From DATAYF01 sp036272735 (GTDB lineage Bacteria; Chloroflexota; Ktedonobacteria; Ktedonobacterales; Ktedonobacteraceae), in contig DATAYF010000450.1 in NCBI GenBank assembly GCA_036272735.1, forward strand, positions 1 through 13,048: a stretch of DNA of 13,048 bases, given 5' to 3'. Positions 6,266 through 13,047 of the stretch are shown one piece after another (the stretch's first letter is position 1; each line of letters starts with the position of its first letter). The notes under the pieces were generated by a model. The model was not told the DNA's origin, ran no database searches, and saw only the letters and a list, made by a program, of their open reading frames with translations. A program made the translations under genes and the position numbers.

Positions 6266-7360
6266 ATGACTGAACGCGATAGAGAGCGTATCTTACAGGC
6301 GTGCACACGATTTGTGCCTCAACACTACCCCAGGCGTCCACGGCAGATATTGAGCGAACTGGCGGAAACAGTTCATTCGGAGGTCAAGGCAGACCGCTAT
6401 GGTGGTGGTCCATTACTAGAAGAATTCGAGCAGGAAATCGCGCAATTATTGGGGAAAGAGGCCGCAGTATTTATGCCCAGCGGGACAATGTGCCAGCAGA
6501 TTGCGTTGCGTATCTGGTGTGAGCGACGGGGAAAGCAGCGCATTGCTTATCACCCAACCTGCCATCTCGAAATTCATGAGCACGATAGCTACCAGCGCGT
6601 ACATAGGTTGGAACGTGTACTGCTAGGCTCGATGGAGCGAATGTTCACGCTGGATGATCTGAAAGCGGTTGCGGAGCCGTTAGGAGCACTGCTCATCGAA
6701 CTACCGCAACGTGAAATTGGCGGTCAGTTGCCTAGTTGGGAAGAGTTAACTGAGGTAACCACGTGGGCGCGTGAGCGGGAGATTGCGACGCACCTGGACG
6801 GAGCACGACTGTGGGAATGCAAGCCCTTTTATGGGCGAGAATATCGCGAGATTGCCGCGCTATTTGATACCGTCTATGTCTCGTTCTACAAAATCCTGGA
6901 TGGTATCGCTGGAGCAGTACTGGCTGGGCCAGCCGATATCATTGCCGAAGCACGCGTCTGGCAGCGCAGGCAGGGAGGCAATTTGATAAGCCTGTATCCA
7001 TACGTTCTCGCAGCTCAAAAGGGCATGCAAGAGCATCTGGGGCGAATTGAGATGTATTGTGCTAAGGCCAGGGATATCGCTGCGGCACTTGATACATTGC
7101 CGCAGATTGAAATCATGCCCAACCCTCCACAGACCAATATGATGCATCTCTTCATGCGGGGGGAGCGCGAGAAGCTGCAAGAGGCCGCTCTCCATGTTGC
7201 GGAAGAGACACAAACCTGGCTATTTGGTAATTTGGCACCCTCACAGATCCCGGCCTACAGCAAAACCGAGCTGTCAATAGGCGAAGCGGCATTAGATATT
7301 CCAACGGCAGAAATTGCTGAACTATTTGCCTGCGTATTTCAAAAGCTCGAAGTTTCTTGA
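6266..7360 (+). CDS. Beta-eliminating lyase / threonine aldolase-like PLP enzyme
   Basis: A 364-residue fold-type I PLP enzyme of the threonine aldolase/beta-eliminating-lyase family, probably cytosolic and cleaving a beta-hydroxy amino acid such as L-threonine to glycine and acetaldehyde. Visible landmarks are RYGGGPLLEEFE (substrate-loop region), PSGTM (71-75, phosphate-binding), HLDGARLWE (176-184; Asp178 contacts the PLP nitrogen) and SFYK (206-209; Lys209 as the Schiff-base lysine). The residues after the lysine read ILDGIAGAVLAG, where relatives mostly have GLGG or GLGA, so the group is divergent and its substrate is uncertain. ATG 6266 has AAGGATGG starting at 6251. It is a single-gene unit with its own strong promoter, and a long structured inverted repeat follows 18 bases after its stop. 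Confidence 0.85.
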   Translation: MTERDRERILQACTRFVPQHYPRRPRQILSELAETVHSEVKADRYGGGPLLEEFEQEIAQLLGKEAAVFMPSGTMCQQIALRIWCERRGKQRIAYHPTCHLEIHEHDSYQRVHRLERVLLGSMERMFTLDDLKAVAEPLGALLIELPQREIGGQLPSWEELTEVTTWAREREIATHLDGARLWECKPFYGREYREIAALFDTVYVSFYKILDGIAGAVLAGPADIIAEARVWQRRQGGNLISLYPYVLAAQKGMQEHLGRIEMYCAKARDIAAALDTLPQIEIMPNPPQTNMMHLFMRGEREKLQEAALHVAEETQTWLFGNLAPSQIPAYSKTELSIGEAALDIPTAEIAELFACVFQKLEVS

Positions 7361-7378
7361 GCAGAAGCAGCATTTGAT

Positions 7379-7501
7379 GTAGGGACCGATTGATCGTGTT
7401 CGCCGTGCCTTGTCAACCAATGAACCCAGCGCCTTGCAACGTTTCGGCTGCGTTGTTTGCTGGTCAAGAAGGTACGGCGGACACGATCAATCGGTCCCTA
7501 C
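7379..7501. repeat. Nested inverted repeat H3, MITE/REP-like, between convergent genes
   Basis: Outer arms 7379-7411 and 7469-7501 pair over 33 positions. Twenty-one outermost bases are perfect, and the only two departures (7400/7480 and 7407/7473) are T-G and G-T, which still pair as wobble in RNA. Inside, CCAGC (7426-7430) pairs with GCTGG (7459-7463), and GCAACG (7436-7441) with CGTTGT (7451-7456). The ends read GTAGGGACC and GGTCCCTAC, with TA at each border, as in TA-targeting MITEs or REP sequences. It separates the convergent aldolase-like and Nudix genes and could terminate both. Dispersal in the genome cannot be tested here. Confidence 0.65.
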
Positions 7502-7546
7502 AGGTTCCTTGAGCATTATCCTACTTCTGACACCGCTTTTCCGCTA

Positions 7547-8032
7547 CTACGCTCGCTCATAGCTCCAACTGACCATCTCGCCTTTGTCGTAGGGCATGTA
7601 GCCATGAAACACGCGTGGGTCCGCGTCAAATACCAGCGGCAAAAATTTATGGTCGCTCGGCCACATAGGGAGTTGGGCCAATGCTGCCAGTTCAACCCAT
7701 TCTAACGTGCCCTCGTGGTTCTCTGTGCGTAGCTCCCCATGCCAGCTTTCAATGCGACAAATAAAGCCAAACCAGTCTTCATCGTGCTTGCCAAAGCCAG
7801 GCCACGAGATCGTGCCACGCAGCAGGATGCGGTCCGCGCTCAGTCCCGATTCCTCCAATATTTCTCGGCGCATGCCGCTGATCACGTCTTCGTTTGGCTC
7901 CAATTTTCCACCCAGGCCATTGTATTTTCCATAATGAATATCGTCTGGTCGCTTGTTACGGTGTATCATTAATACCTGCTTCCCATCTGGCGATAATACG
8001 TAGCCCAGGGTCGCGAGAATTGGCTGAAACAT
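7547..8032 (-). CDS. Nudix hydrolase, MTH1/8-oxo-dGTPase-like
   Basis: A 161-residue Nudix enzyme. The complete Nudix box Gx5Ex7REUxEExGU spans residues 42-64 (GKLEPNEDVISG then MRREILEESGL), with all metal-binding glutamates present. Beyond the box it resembles mammalian MTH1: KYNGLGGK before the box, LRGTISWPG after it, and MWPSDHKFLPLVF and VFHGYM toward the end, matching the MWPDDSYWFPLL and KFHGYF regions. This suggests hydrolysis of oxidised purine nucleotides such as 8-oxo-dGTP to the monophosphate, sanitising the nucleotide pool in the cytosol. Start ATG 8030-8032 has AAGGAG 10 bases upstream on the minus strand. It is monocistronic and diverges from the TIM-barrel gene. The family call is firm and the substrate is inferred. 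Confidence 0.9.
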   Translation of the reverse strand: MFQPILATLGYVLSPDGKQVLMIHRNKRPDDIHYGKYNGLGGKLEPNEDVISGMRREILEESGLSADRILLRGTISWPGFGKHDEDWFGFICRIESWHGELRTENHEGTLEWVELAALAQLPMWPSDHKFLPLVFDADPRVFHGYMPYDKGEMVSWSYERA

Positions 8033-8144
8033 GCCTGTCGTGCTCCTTTTTCTTATCGTTTATAGTGCTCTCGAAAGGTCCTCGTACACCTAACATGATA
8101 TACTAATGAGTATGGTTTGAGCCAATTAAAACGAGGGAGATTGT
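8033..8144. promoter_or_regulatory. Divergent intergenic region with overlapping promoters
   Basis: The 112 bases between the divergent Nudix and epimerase genes contain TATACT (8099-8104) as a plus-strand -10 box and, on the minus strand, TATAAA (8064-8059) upstream of the Nudix gene. Neither has a good -35 box, so the two promoters are only tentative and would overlap. AGGGAG (8134-8139) is the SD of the plus-strand gene. Confidence 0.35.
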
Positions 8145-8891
8145 ATGACACATCAGTTACTAGGATTACAATTGTACACAGTTCGCGATGAGACGGCCAA
8201 AGATTTCCGGCAGACGCTGAAATATGTTGCGGAAATGGGCTACACCAACGTCGAATTTGCTGGCTATGGAAATATGCCATCGAAGGAGCTTGCTACCGTC
8301 CTCGCCGACCTCAATTTACGTGCCGCCAGCACGCACGTCGCACTCAATTTGCTGGAAGAGGACCTTGAGCGCGAACTCAACTATTGCCTTGACCTGGGGT
8401 GTAATTTTCTGGTCGTGCCCTGGATCTCTGAGGAATGGCGCAGCGCTGAAGGCTTGCGTAAGCTTGGTACGCGTCTGAACGAGTTCGGTCGCGTGAGCCA
8501 GGAGCGTGGCGTTACGCTCGTTTACCATAACCACAACTTCGAGTTTGAGCAAGCTGATGGAGCCTATCTGCTCGATACCCTACTTGGCGTGACCAATCCT
8601 GATTTCGTCAAGTTGGAGTTTGATACGTATTGGGCAGCCTTCGCTGGCGTTGATCCTGCCGCCTTCATGCGCAAGCATGCCGGGCGCGTCGCTCTCGTGC
8701 ACCTCAAGGATATGACACCCGAACGCACGTTTACCGAGGTGGGCGCGGGCACGCTGGATATCGCGGGCTATATCGAGGCTGCCAAAGCCAGCAATGTGCA
8801 ATTCTATTTCGTCGAGAACGACGCGCCTGCTATTCCTTCGCTGGAAAGTGCACGCCGCTCGTTCGAGAACTTGCAGAAGCTTCTAGGATAA
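8145..8891 (+). CDS. Sugar phosphate isomerase/epimerase-like TIM barrel
   Basis: A 248-residue protein of the xylose-isomerase-like TIM-barrel superfamily, which includes keto-sugar epimerases, inosose enzymes and 3-keto-glycoside lyases. The start MTHQLLGLQLYTVRDE is typical of the group, and the metal-site residues are visible: VEFAGYG (Glu37), STH (His64), YHNHNFEF (His128, His130), LEFDTYW (Asp160), HLKDM (His186, Asp189) and the late Glu in FVEND (224). Length is normal for the soluble, single-domain members. The SD GGGAG is 5-9 bases before ATG 8145. It is transcribed alone, away from the Nudix gene and towards the LLM oxidoreductase. No pathway neighbours help to name the substrate. 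Confidence 0.85.
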   Translation: MTHQLLGLQLYTVRDETAKDFRQTLKYVAEMGYTNVEFAGYGNMPSKELATVLADLNLRAASTHVALNLLEEDLERELNYCLDLGCNFLVVPWISEEWRSAEGLRKLGTRLNEFGRVSQERGVTLVYHNHNFEFEQADGAYLLDTLLGVTNPDFVKLEFDTYWAAFAGVDPAAFMRKHAGRVALVHLKDMTPERTFTEVGAGTLDIAGYIEAAKASNVQFYFVENDAPAIPSLESARRSFENLQKLLG

Positions 8892-8903
8892 ACAAGATTA
8901 TGC

Positions 8904-8964
8904 ATCAATAGGTGTAAATGCACGTATGGGTCGACGGTCCATACGTGCATTTACACCTATTGAT
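8904..8964. terminator. Long hairpin H4: 26-bp perfect stem between convergent genes
   Basis: Arms 8904-8929 and 8939-8964 are fully complementary over 26 bases around a 9-base loop (GTCGACGGT). It starts 13 bases after the stop of the epimerase-like gene and ends 8 bases before the stop of the convergent LLM oxidoreductase. It therefore fills the whole junction and is placed to terminate both. There is no T-run on either side. Confidence 0.75.
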
Positions 8965-8972
8965 CAAGTATA

Positions 8973-10052
8973 TTATGCCTGCAATGCGGCTTGAAGTGCG
9001 GCGAGTTGGGAGCCAGCGGCATCGATGGAGCCGTCGGGCAGCGACAATAGCGGCTCATCCACGCCGTTTGCGGCCCATTGATCCAGTTTCGCCACGAACT
9101 CTGGCGCGGTCCCTATGATGGTGGTGGCGTCGAGCATACGCTGGCTCACCGCTGCGATGGCCGACTTCATGCCCTGCTCCCATCCCTCTTTGACCGTCTG
9201 CACGTCTTCTTCGTAGCCGTGGCGCGTGAGCATTTCAGCATAAAACTTACCCATCTTGCCGATATAGTACGCCAGGGGTGCGGCAGCCTTCGCTTGTGCT
9301 GTCATGATCACCTGTTCATCGGCGTTTTCGGGCAAAATCGTGCTGGTGATGTACGGCGCGATGGCCGCGCTATGCCTGGGCCTGCTTGCGATCTGTGCGC
9401 CCTCGTCAAGCTGTGCCCGCAACTCGTTCCACTTGTCGCTTGGCCAGTACACTGGCAAGACGCCATCGGCGATTTCACCACTCTGCACCACATTTTTCGG
9501 TCCCATTGCCGCGATATAGATCGGCACATCAGCGCGCAACGGCGTGAAGCGCAGCTTAAAGCCGCGTTCCAGTTGAAAAAACTCGCCCGTATGAACCAGC
9601 TTCTCGCCGCGCAAGATCATGCGAATGATCTCGACATATTCGCGTGTGCGCGTCACGGGCTTTTGAAATGGGACGCCGTGCCAGTGCTCGATCACATTCG
9701 CGCCTGATGGTCCTAAACCGAGCACGATGCGGCCACCTGAACGCTCGTCCAACGTCGCAACGGTGCTGGCAATCAAGGCGGGAGTTCGCGAGTAAATATT
9801 GGCGATGCCTGCACCGACCTTGATGCGCTTGGTTGACCGTACCAGGTCGGCCATCGAGGTAAATAGCTCATAGCCCCACGATTCGCCCAACCAGACCGAG
9901 TCGAAGCCCAACTCGTCGGCAATCTTGACCTTCTCCACTACCTGGTCCCACGCGCCAGGAAATTGCGGCGAATCGGCCACAAACCCGATCTTCGTACGAT
10001 AGGCTTTGTTCTCCACGTTGAGAGCAGCATCAGATCCACTTGCGGTCGTCAT
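8973..10052 (-). CDS. LLM-class oxidoreductase, probably F420-dependent
   Basis: A 359-residue luciferase-like monooxygenase-family TIM barrel. The block GLGPSGANVIEHWHGVPF (112-129) followed by KPVTRTREYVEIIR (131-144) is characteristic of F420-dependent LLM oxidoreductases of actinobacteria and Chloroflexota. The N-terminal region KIGFVADSP and ADELGFDSVWLGESWGYE (45-62) fits the first barrel strands. Such enzymes transfer hydride from reduced F420 to varied substrates in the cytosol. FMN use cannot be excluded. Start ATG 10050-10052 has AAAGGA about 6 bases upstream. The first 20 residues (MTTASGSDAA and on) are a non-conserved lead. It lies downstream of the antiporter gene on the same strand, but 143 bases and a structured element separate them, so co-transcription is doubtful. 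Confidence 0.87.
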   Translation of the reverse strand: MTTASGSDAALNVENKAYRTKIGFVADSPQFPGAWDQVVEKVKIADELGFDSVWLGESWGYELFTSMADLVRSTKRIKVGAGIANIYSRTPALIASTVATLDERSGGRIVLGLGPSGANVIEHWHGVPFQKPVTRTREYVEIIRMILRGEKLVHTGEFFQLERGFKLRFTPLRADVPIYIAAMGPKNVVQSGEIADGVLPVYWPSDKWNELRAQLDEGAQIASRPRHSAAIAPYITSTILPENADEQVIMTAQAKAAAPLAYYIGKMGKFYAEMLTRHGYEEDVQTVKEGWEQGMKSAIAAVSQRMLDATTIIGTAPEFVAKLDQWAANGVDEPLLSLPDGSIDAAGSQLAALQAALQA

Positions 10053-10080
10053 AGCATGTCCTTTCTGCTATACTACTCAT

Positions 10081-10132
10081 CCGAAAAACCTGAGCGCGCA
10101 GCGCTAGCCACGCCAGTGGCGTTGGTTTTCGG
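10081..10132 (-). terminator. Branched stem structure between antiporter and LLM genes
   Basis: CCGAAAAACC (10081-10090) pairs with GGTTTTCGG (10124-10132) with one bulged base. It encloses two small hairpins, AGCGC/GCGCT (10093-10105) and GCCAC/GTGGC (10107-10120), so the whole folds as a three-way junction. It lies after the antiporter stop and just before the LLM start. A terminator for the antiporter mRNA or a leader element of the LLM gene are both possible. No T-run is seen. Confidence 0.45.
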
Positions 10133-10195
10133 AATAAGAACATAGAAGAGAGCAAAATAATCAATCGACCAAATTTGCTTCAATTATATCATCGT

Positions 10196-11440
10196 TTATG
10201 CACTCGGCTTCCTTTTGAGTGCGGGCAAGCCTTTCAAGATGCCACGAATGCTGAAGCCCTGCCCGATTAAAGTAAAGAACACCACGGCATAGGTCGCAAA
10301 AATCAGTTCTTCGCGTGCCGGGATTTGTAGGGGGAGAGCCAGCACCAGGGCAAGCGATAGCGCGCCGCGCAGGCCGCTCCAAAAGATCATAAAGCGCCAC
10401 GCGCGTAAACGCAGACCATGAAAGGGGGGAATGTATTGTGGCAAGAGAAAGACTATTACGGCACGCGCGATCAGCACCGCGAGAATGACCAGGCCAGCAA
10501 TCAGCAGCAATGGTACTGCCTCGTGGCTTTTAAAGAGCGCAATGGGATTGAGTTGTGCCCCGACGAGCAAGAAGATCAGTGCGTTCGCCAGGAAGGCAAT
10601 CAAGCTCCAAAAGTTGTCAACGCTCTCCACCGTGGCGCTGCTCATACCGTGGCTGCGCCCGTAGCTACCCAGGATCAGCCCGGCAACGATGACTGCCAGG
10701 ATGCCCGAACAACCCAGGTAATCGGCTAGTAGATAGGTTCCATAAGCGGCAATAATCGTGATCGTAATTTCAATCAACGGCTCATCGATATGCTTCACGA
10801 AGCGGCTGATAAAGAAGCCGCATATGGCTCCTAGCACGATGCCACCACCCGAGACCAACACAAACGTGCCGACTCCCCGCGTCAGCATAACCCCGAATGT
10901 GATGGGTTGCTGCTGGATCGCCAGGATGAGTAGCCCTAGAAAAACCTGGTACAACGCGCCTGCTACCCCATCGTTAAATAGACTCTCACCTTCGATAATC
11001 GTGGCGAGCCGTTCATCGACGCGGAGTTGCTTGAATAGTCCAAGTACTGCTACTGGATCGGTTGGTGAGAGAATGGCTGCTAGCAAGAAGGCGTCGAGCC
11101 AGATCAAGTGGGCGAAATAATGCAGCGGCAGGGCAATCAACACCAGTCCGAGCAGTAATCCTGGTACGGCCAGCAAAAAAATTGAGAGCCAGTATGTGCG
11201 CAAGCGCGTGACCGAGATAGACCATGAACCCTCGAAAAGCAGCGCTGGCAGAAAGACAAACAACACCAGGTCCGGCGTCAGGTGTGATACTGGTAAGTTC
11301 ACCACCAAGCTGAGCAACAAGCCGACCACCACCAGCCCGAGCGTGTAGGGAATGGCTAGTCTGCGCGCAAGCAAGATCACTACTAACGCGATTAACAAGA
11401 GTACAATCAGCAACCGTACTACGCTGGCAACGTCTGTCAT
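10196..11440 (-). CDS. CPA1-family Na+/H+ antiporter (NhaP-like)
   Basis: A 414-residue polytopic inner-membrane protein with about 12 hydrophobic segments, exchanging Na+ (or K+) for H+ in pH and salt homeostasis. Motifs, numbered from the chosen start, are FLPALLFEG (63-71), LSPTDPVAV (125-133, with the discontinuous-helix TDP), EGESLFNDGVAGALY (150-164, with the ion-binding Asn156-Asp157 pair) and FWSGLRGALSLALVLALP (353-370). The protein ends soon after the last membrane segment in KGLPALKRKPSA, so it lacks the cytosolic RCK/TrkA-type tail of longer relatives. I start at ATG 11438-11440, which has GAGGAAAG 7 bases upstream. An in-frame ATG at 11470 would add ten residues with a weaker ribosome site. 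The family is firm and ion preference is not readable. Confidence 0.92.
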   Translation of the reverse strand: MTDVASVVRLLIVLLLIALVVILLARRLAIPYTLGLVVVGLLLSLVVNLPVSHLTPDLVLFVFLPALLFEGSWSISVTRLRTYWLSIFLLAVPGLLLGLVLIALPLHYFAHLIWLDAFLLAAILSPTDPVAVLGLFKQLRVDERLATIIEGESLFNDGVAGALYQVFLGLLILAIQQQPITFGVMLTRGVGTFVLVSGGGIVLGAICGFFISRFVKHIDEPLIEITITIIAAYGTYLLADYLGCSGILAVIVAGLILGSYGRSHGMSSATVESVDNFWSLIAFLANALIFLLVGAQLNPIALFKSHEAVPLLLIAGLVILAVLIARAVIVFLLPQYIPPFHGLRLRAWRFMIFWSGLRGALSLALVLALPLQIPAREELIFATYAVVFFTLIGQGFSIRGILKGLPALKRKPSA

Positions 11441-11627
11441 AGTCCAACTTTCCTCATCCGTAAAAATCATCGCACCCTGATTATTATGTCTTGTTTACGC
11501 TAGTTCACGCAAGATTCGATATGTAGGAACCGTGCATTTGACGTTGGCGCATCATTTGCGTCTTTCTATAGAGTAAAACGTACACGGATGGTATCATCTA
11601 TCGCGTAGAGAAAGGGAAATGTAGCGC

Positions 11628-12101
11628 ATGCGCCATATACAATCTCATCACCTTGTACATTCTATCAAAAAGCTGGTGGGCTATAGCATGATTTGTTGCA
11701 TGGGACTGGTGCTACTATTTGGTGTCGTAGGGGCGTTGCCCGCGTACGCCGCCACAAACAGCCAGCTTCATGCCCATTGCTGTGTAAGTAGTGGGGAGTC
11801 GGGAGGAGGTGGTTTTCATGGAGGTGGTGAGGGATCGGGTGGTAGTGAATTCAATGGAAGTAGTGGGAGGTCAGGTGGTTCCAACTTTAGTGGAGGCGAC
11901 GAAGAATCGGGTGGCTCTTCTAATAATACGCGTCCCAATAACAACTTTTTCTATATCCCACCGATAAATTCTGGTGGTTCGCAATCAGGTTCAGGCGGCG
12001 ATGGTGGTTGGCTCGGCTGGCTAGCGCCTGGCATCACCGTGCTTGTTATTGTCGCCATCATCTGGTATATCAACAATGTGAATAGTAAACGTCGGCGCTA
12101 A
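11628..12101 (+). CDS. Secreted/membrane-anchored Gly-Ser-rich protein with 12-residue repeats
   Basis: A 157-residue exported protein of unknown function. Residues 1-41 form a signal peptide: a basic/His-rich start, a hydrophobic core around 20-35, and AYA (39-41) before the likely cleavage site. Residues 58-93 hold three consecutive 12-residue repeats of the form SGGxxFxGxxxx with Phe at 63, 75 and 87, and a partial fourth at 94. A Cys-Cys pair lies at 51-52. After a short Asn/Pro-rich spacer comes GG (126-127), a hydrophobic segment (129-149) and a basic end NSKRRR. The layout resembles sorting-type C-termini (GG, membrane helix, Arg cluster), but no LPXTG is present. The SD-like AAAGGG (11611-11616) is 11 bases upstream. 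The upstream stretch 11471-11627 has no convincing promoter. Confidence 0.8.
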   Translation: MRHIQSHHLVHSIKKLVGYSMICCMGLVLLFGVVGALPAYAATNSQLHAHCCVSSGESGGGGFHGGGEGSGGSEFNGSSGRSGGSNFSGGDEESGGSSNNTRPNNNFFYIPPINSGGSQSGSGGDGGWLGWLAPGITVLVIVAIIWYINNVNSKRRR

Positions 12102-12119
12102 AAACCGCTTACCTATGCT

Positions 12120-12140
12120 GCCAGGGGCAAAAGTCCTGGC
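12120..12140 (+). terminator. Weak terminator-like hairpin after the Gly-rich gene
   Basis: GCCAGG (12120-12125) pairs with CCTGGC (12135-12140) around a 9-base A-rich loop, 18 bases after the stop codon. The downstream sequence TAATTATAG is AT-rich but has no T-run. The position suits a terminator and the stem is short. Confidence 0.4.
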
Positions 12141-12147
12141 TAATTAT

Positions 12148-12187
12148 AGCCTGACAGTAACCATTTGGGGCATTTACAAGCCTGACA
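12148..12187. repeat. Direct repeat AGCCTGACA flanking the next promoter
   Basis: AGCCTGACA occurs at 12148-12156 and again at 12179-12187, 31 bases apart (about three helical turns). The second copy lies inside the spacer of the promoter at 12173-12201. This spacing on one face of the helix is typical of a regulator-binding pair. Confidence 0.4.
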
Positions 12188-12201
12188 CACTATGCTACAC
12201 T
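12173..12201 (+). promoter_or_regulatory. Promoter of the 146-residue hypothetical gene
   Basis: TTTACA (12173-12178) and TACACT (12196-12201) are separated by 17 bases. The start site would be near 12208, giving a leader of about 105 bases. That leader contains a possible stem, CTGATAG (12225-12231) with CTATCGG (12251-12257), one pair being G-T. The ribosome site AAGGAGG (12301-12307) is close to a perfect SD. Confidence 0.55.
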
Positions 12202-12313
12202 GCCGATAGATTTTCGGGTCTGGGCTGATAGGTCTTTTCATCAAGGGGAGCTATCGGTTCAAAGCATGTATTTGTAGATATTTTGCTGCGATTGTTTCAC
12301 AAGGAGGAGCTTT

Positions 12314-12754
12314 ATGGCTGGCTGGGAAGAAGAACTAGCTGTACTACTGCACGACTTAGGTGTACAGCAAGAAGAACCAAAGGCTCACCTCCGACCGAAG
12401 CGCCGACCGATGCATAGCGACGTCAAACGGCAAGATCAATGCACCGACGCGCTGCTCTGGAGTGATAGTAGTAGTATCAGTGAAGATGACGATATCTGGC
12501 TGAATGACCTCTCGTTGATGCGGCGCGAAGTCAATTCGATTGTCAGCCAGGTGGTGAACCTGATGCAGCGGGGCGACATGGATTATGCGCTCAAAGAAGA
12601 TATTCTGGTGGTACTACGTGCCCTGCGTCGCCGCGCTATGCTTACCCAGGAAGTGGCTTCCAGCGATGAAGCCTATTTAGAATCGGCATCGGCTCTGCTC
12701 CATTTCTGCCGCCTGGTCCTCCAATTGAGCGAATTTTCCACGCCAGATTTCTAG
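12314..12754 (+). CDS. Hypothetical soluble protein, alpha-helical C-terminal half
   Basis: A 146-residue protein that I do not recognise. Its near-perfect SD (AAGGAGG, 6-base spacing) and well-placed promoter support that it is real and well translated. The first 60 residues look flexible: a short amphipathic helix (EEELAVLLHDLG), a basic patch (HLRPKRRP, 25-32) and a Ser/Asp-rich acidic stretch (SDSSSISEDDD, 50-60). From residue 62 it is predicted helical, with leucine-rich amphipathic segments (WLNDLSLMRREVNSIVSQVV, then EDILVVLRALRRRAML). There is no signal peptide or membrane segment, so it is probably cytosolic. A protein-protein interaction role is a guess. A 29-bp hairpin follows 50 bases after the stop. 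Confidence 0.75.
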   Translation: MAGWEEELAVLLHDLGVQQEEPKAHLRPKRRPMHSDVKRQDQCTDALLWSDSSSISEDDDIWLNDLSLMRREVNSIVSQVVNLMQRGDMDYALKEDILVVLRALRRRAMLTQEVASSDEAYLESASALLHFCRLVLQLSEFSTPDF

Positions 12755-12804
12755 CGTCTCGTGTGGGCTGCCATATTTGAACGCTTTTACTTATTTTGTA
12801 TTTT

Positions 12805-12872
12805 ATACATAGATATATTGTCATGCCTGTATGTGTCCGGGGGCATACAGGCATGACAATATATCTATGTAT
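12805..12872. terminator. Long hairpin H5: 29-bp perfect stem
   Basis: Arms 12805-12833 and 12844-12872 are perfectly complementary over 29 bases with a 10-base loop (TGTCCGGGGG). It follows the hypothetical gene by 50 bases, in an AT-rich stretch whose upstream side is T-rich. If the edge gene on the minus strand is real, this too sits between convergent genes. Confidence 0.7.
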
Positions 12873-12970
12873 GCTTATTATGCACACTCTGCTCCAATTA
12901 ATGTAGGAAAACGTATGCAAGCATAGTTCTACTCATCTTTTGTTGTTGCTGCTTCACTCCCAACTGCCTC

Positions 12971-12984
12971 CATGCCGAAGCATG
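12971..12984 (-). terminator. UUCG-tetraloop hairpin near the right edge
   Basis: On the minus strand CATGC-TTCG-GCATG forms a 5-bp stem closed by a C(UUCG)G tetraloop, one of the most stable RNA loops. CCAAC and GTTGG flank it and can extend pairing with an internal bulge. It lies directly after the putative minus-strand stop at 12991, as expected of a terminator. Apart from this and H5, the 294 bases from 12755 to the end hold no other feature I can support. Confidence 0.35.
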
Positions 12985-12990
12985 TTGGTC

Positions 12991-13047
12991 TTACGTCAAG
13001 TCCACAGCCGAGTTCACGTCATCGCCTGAGCCAATATCGGTGACGGC
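12991..13047 (-). CDS. Possible C-terminal end of a minus-strand gene (partial)
   Basis: Reading leftwards from the window edge, one frame is open for 18 residues (AVTDIGSGDDVNSAVDLT) to TAA at 12993-12991. The other two minus frames close within 12 codons. The composition looks protein-like, and a UUCG-tetraloop hairpin follows the stop. With so little sequence, no family can be named and the call is tentative. Confidence 0.28.
   Translation of the reverse strand, partial: AVTDIGSGDDVNSAVDLT

Noticed and set aside
9078..9707. Plus-strand open frame of 209 codons
   Set aside because: Antisense to the LLM oxidoreductase, whose motifs are clear. The Cys/His-rich translation looks random.
10081..10132. 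tRNA gene from the cloverleaf-like fold
   Set aside because: It has only 52 bases, no T-loop or anticodon-arm consensus and no CCA or acceptor geometry.
12971..13042. Plus-strand mini-ORF MPKHVGLTSSPQ and on
   Set aside because: Only 23 codons, no ribosome site, ends in TGA before the window edge and overlaps the hairpin.
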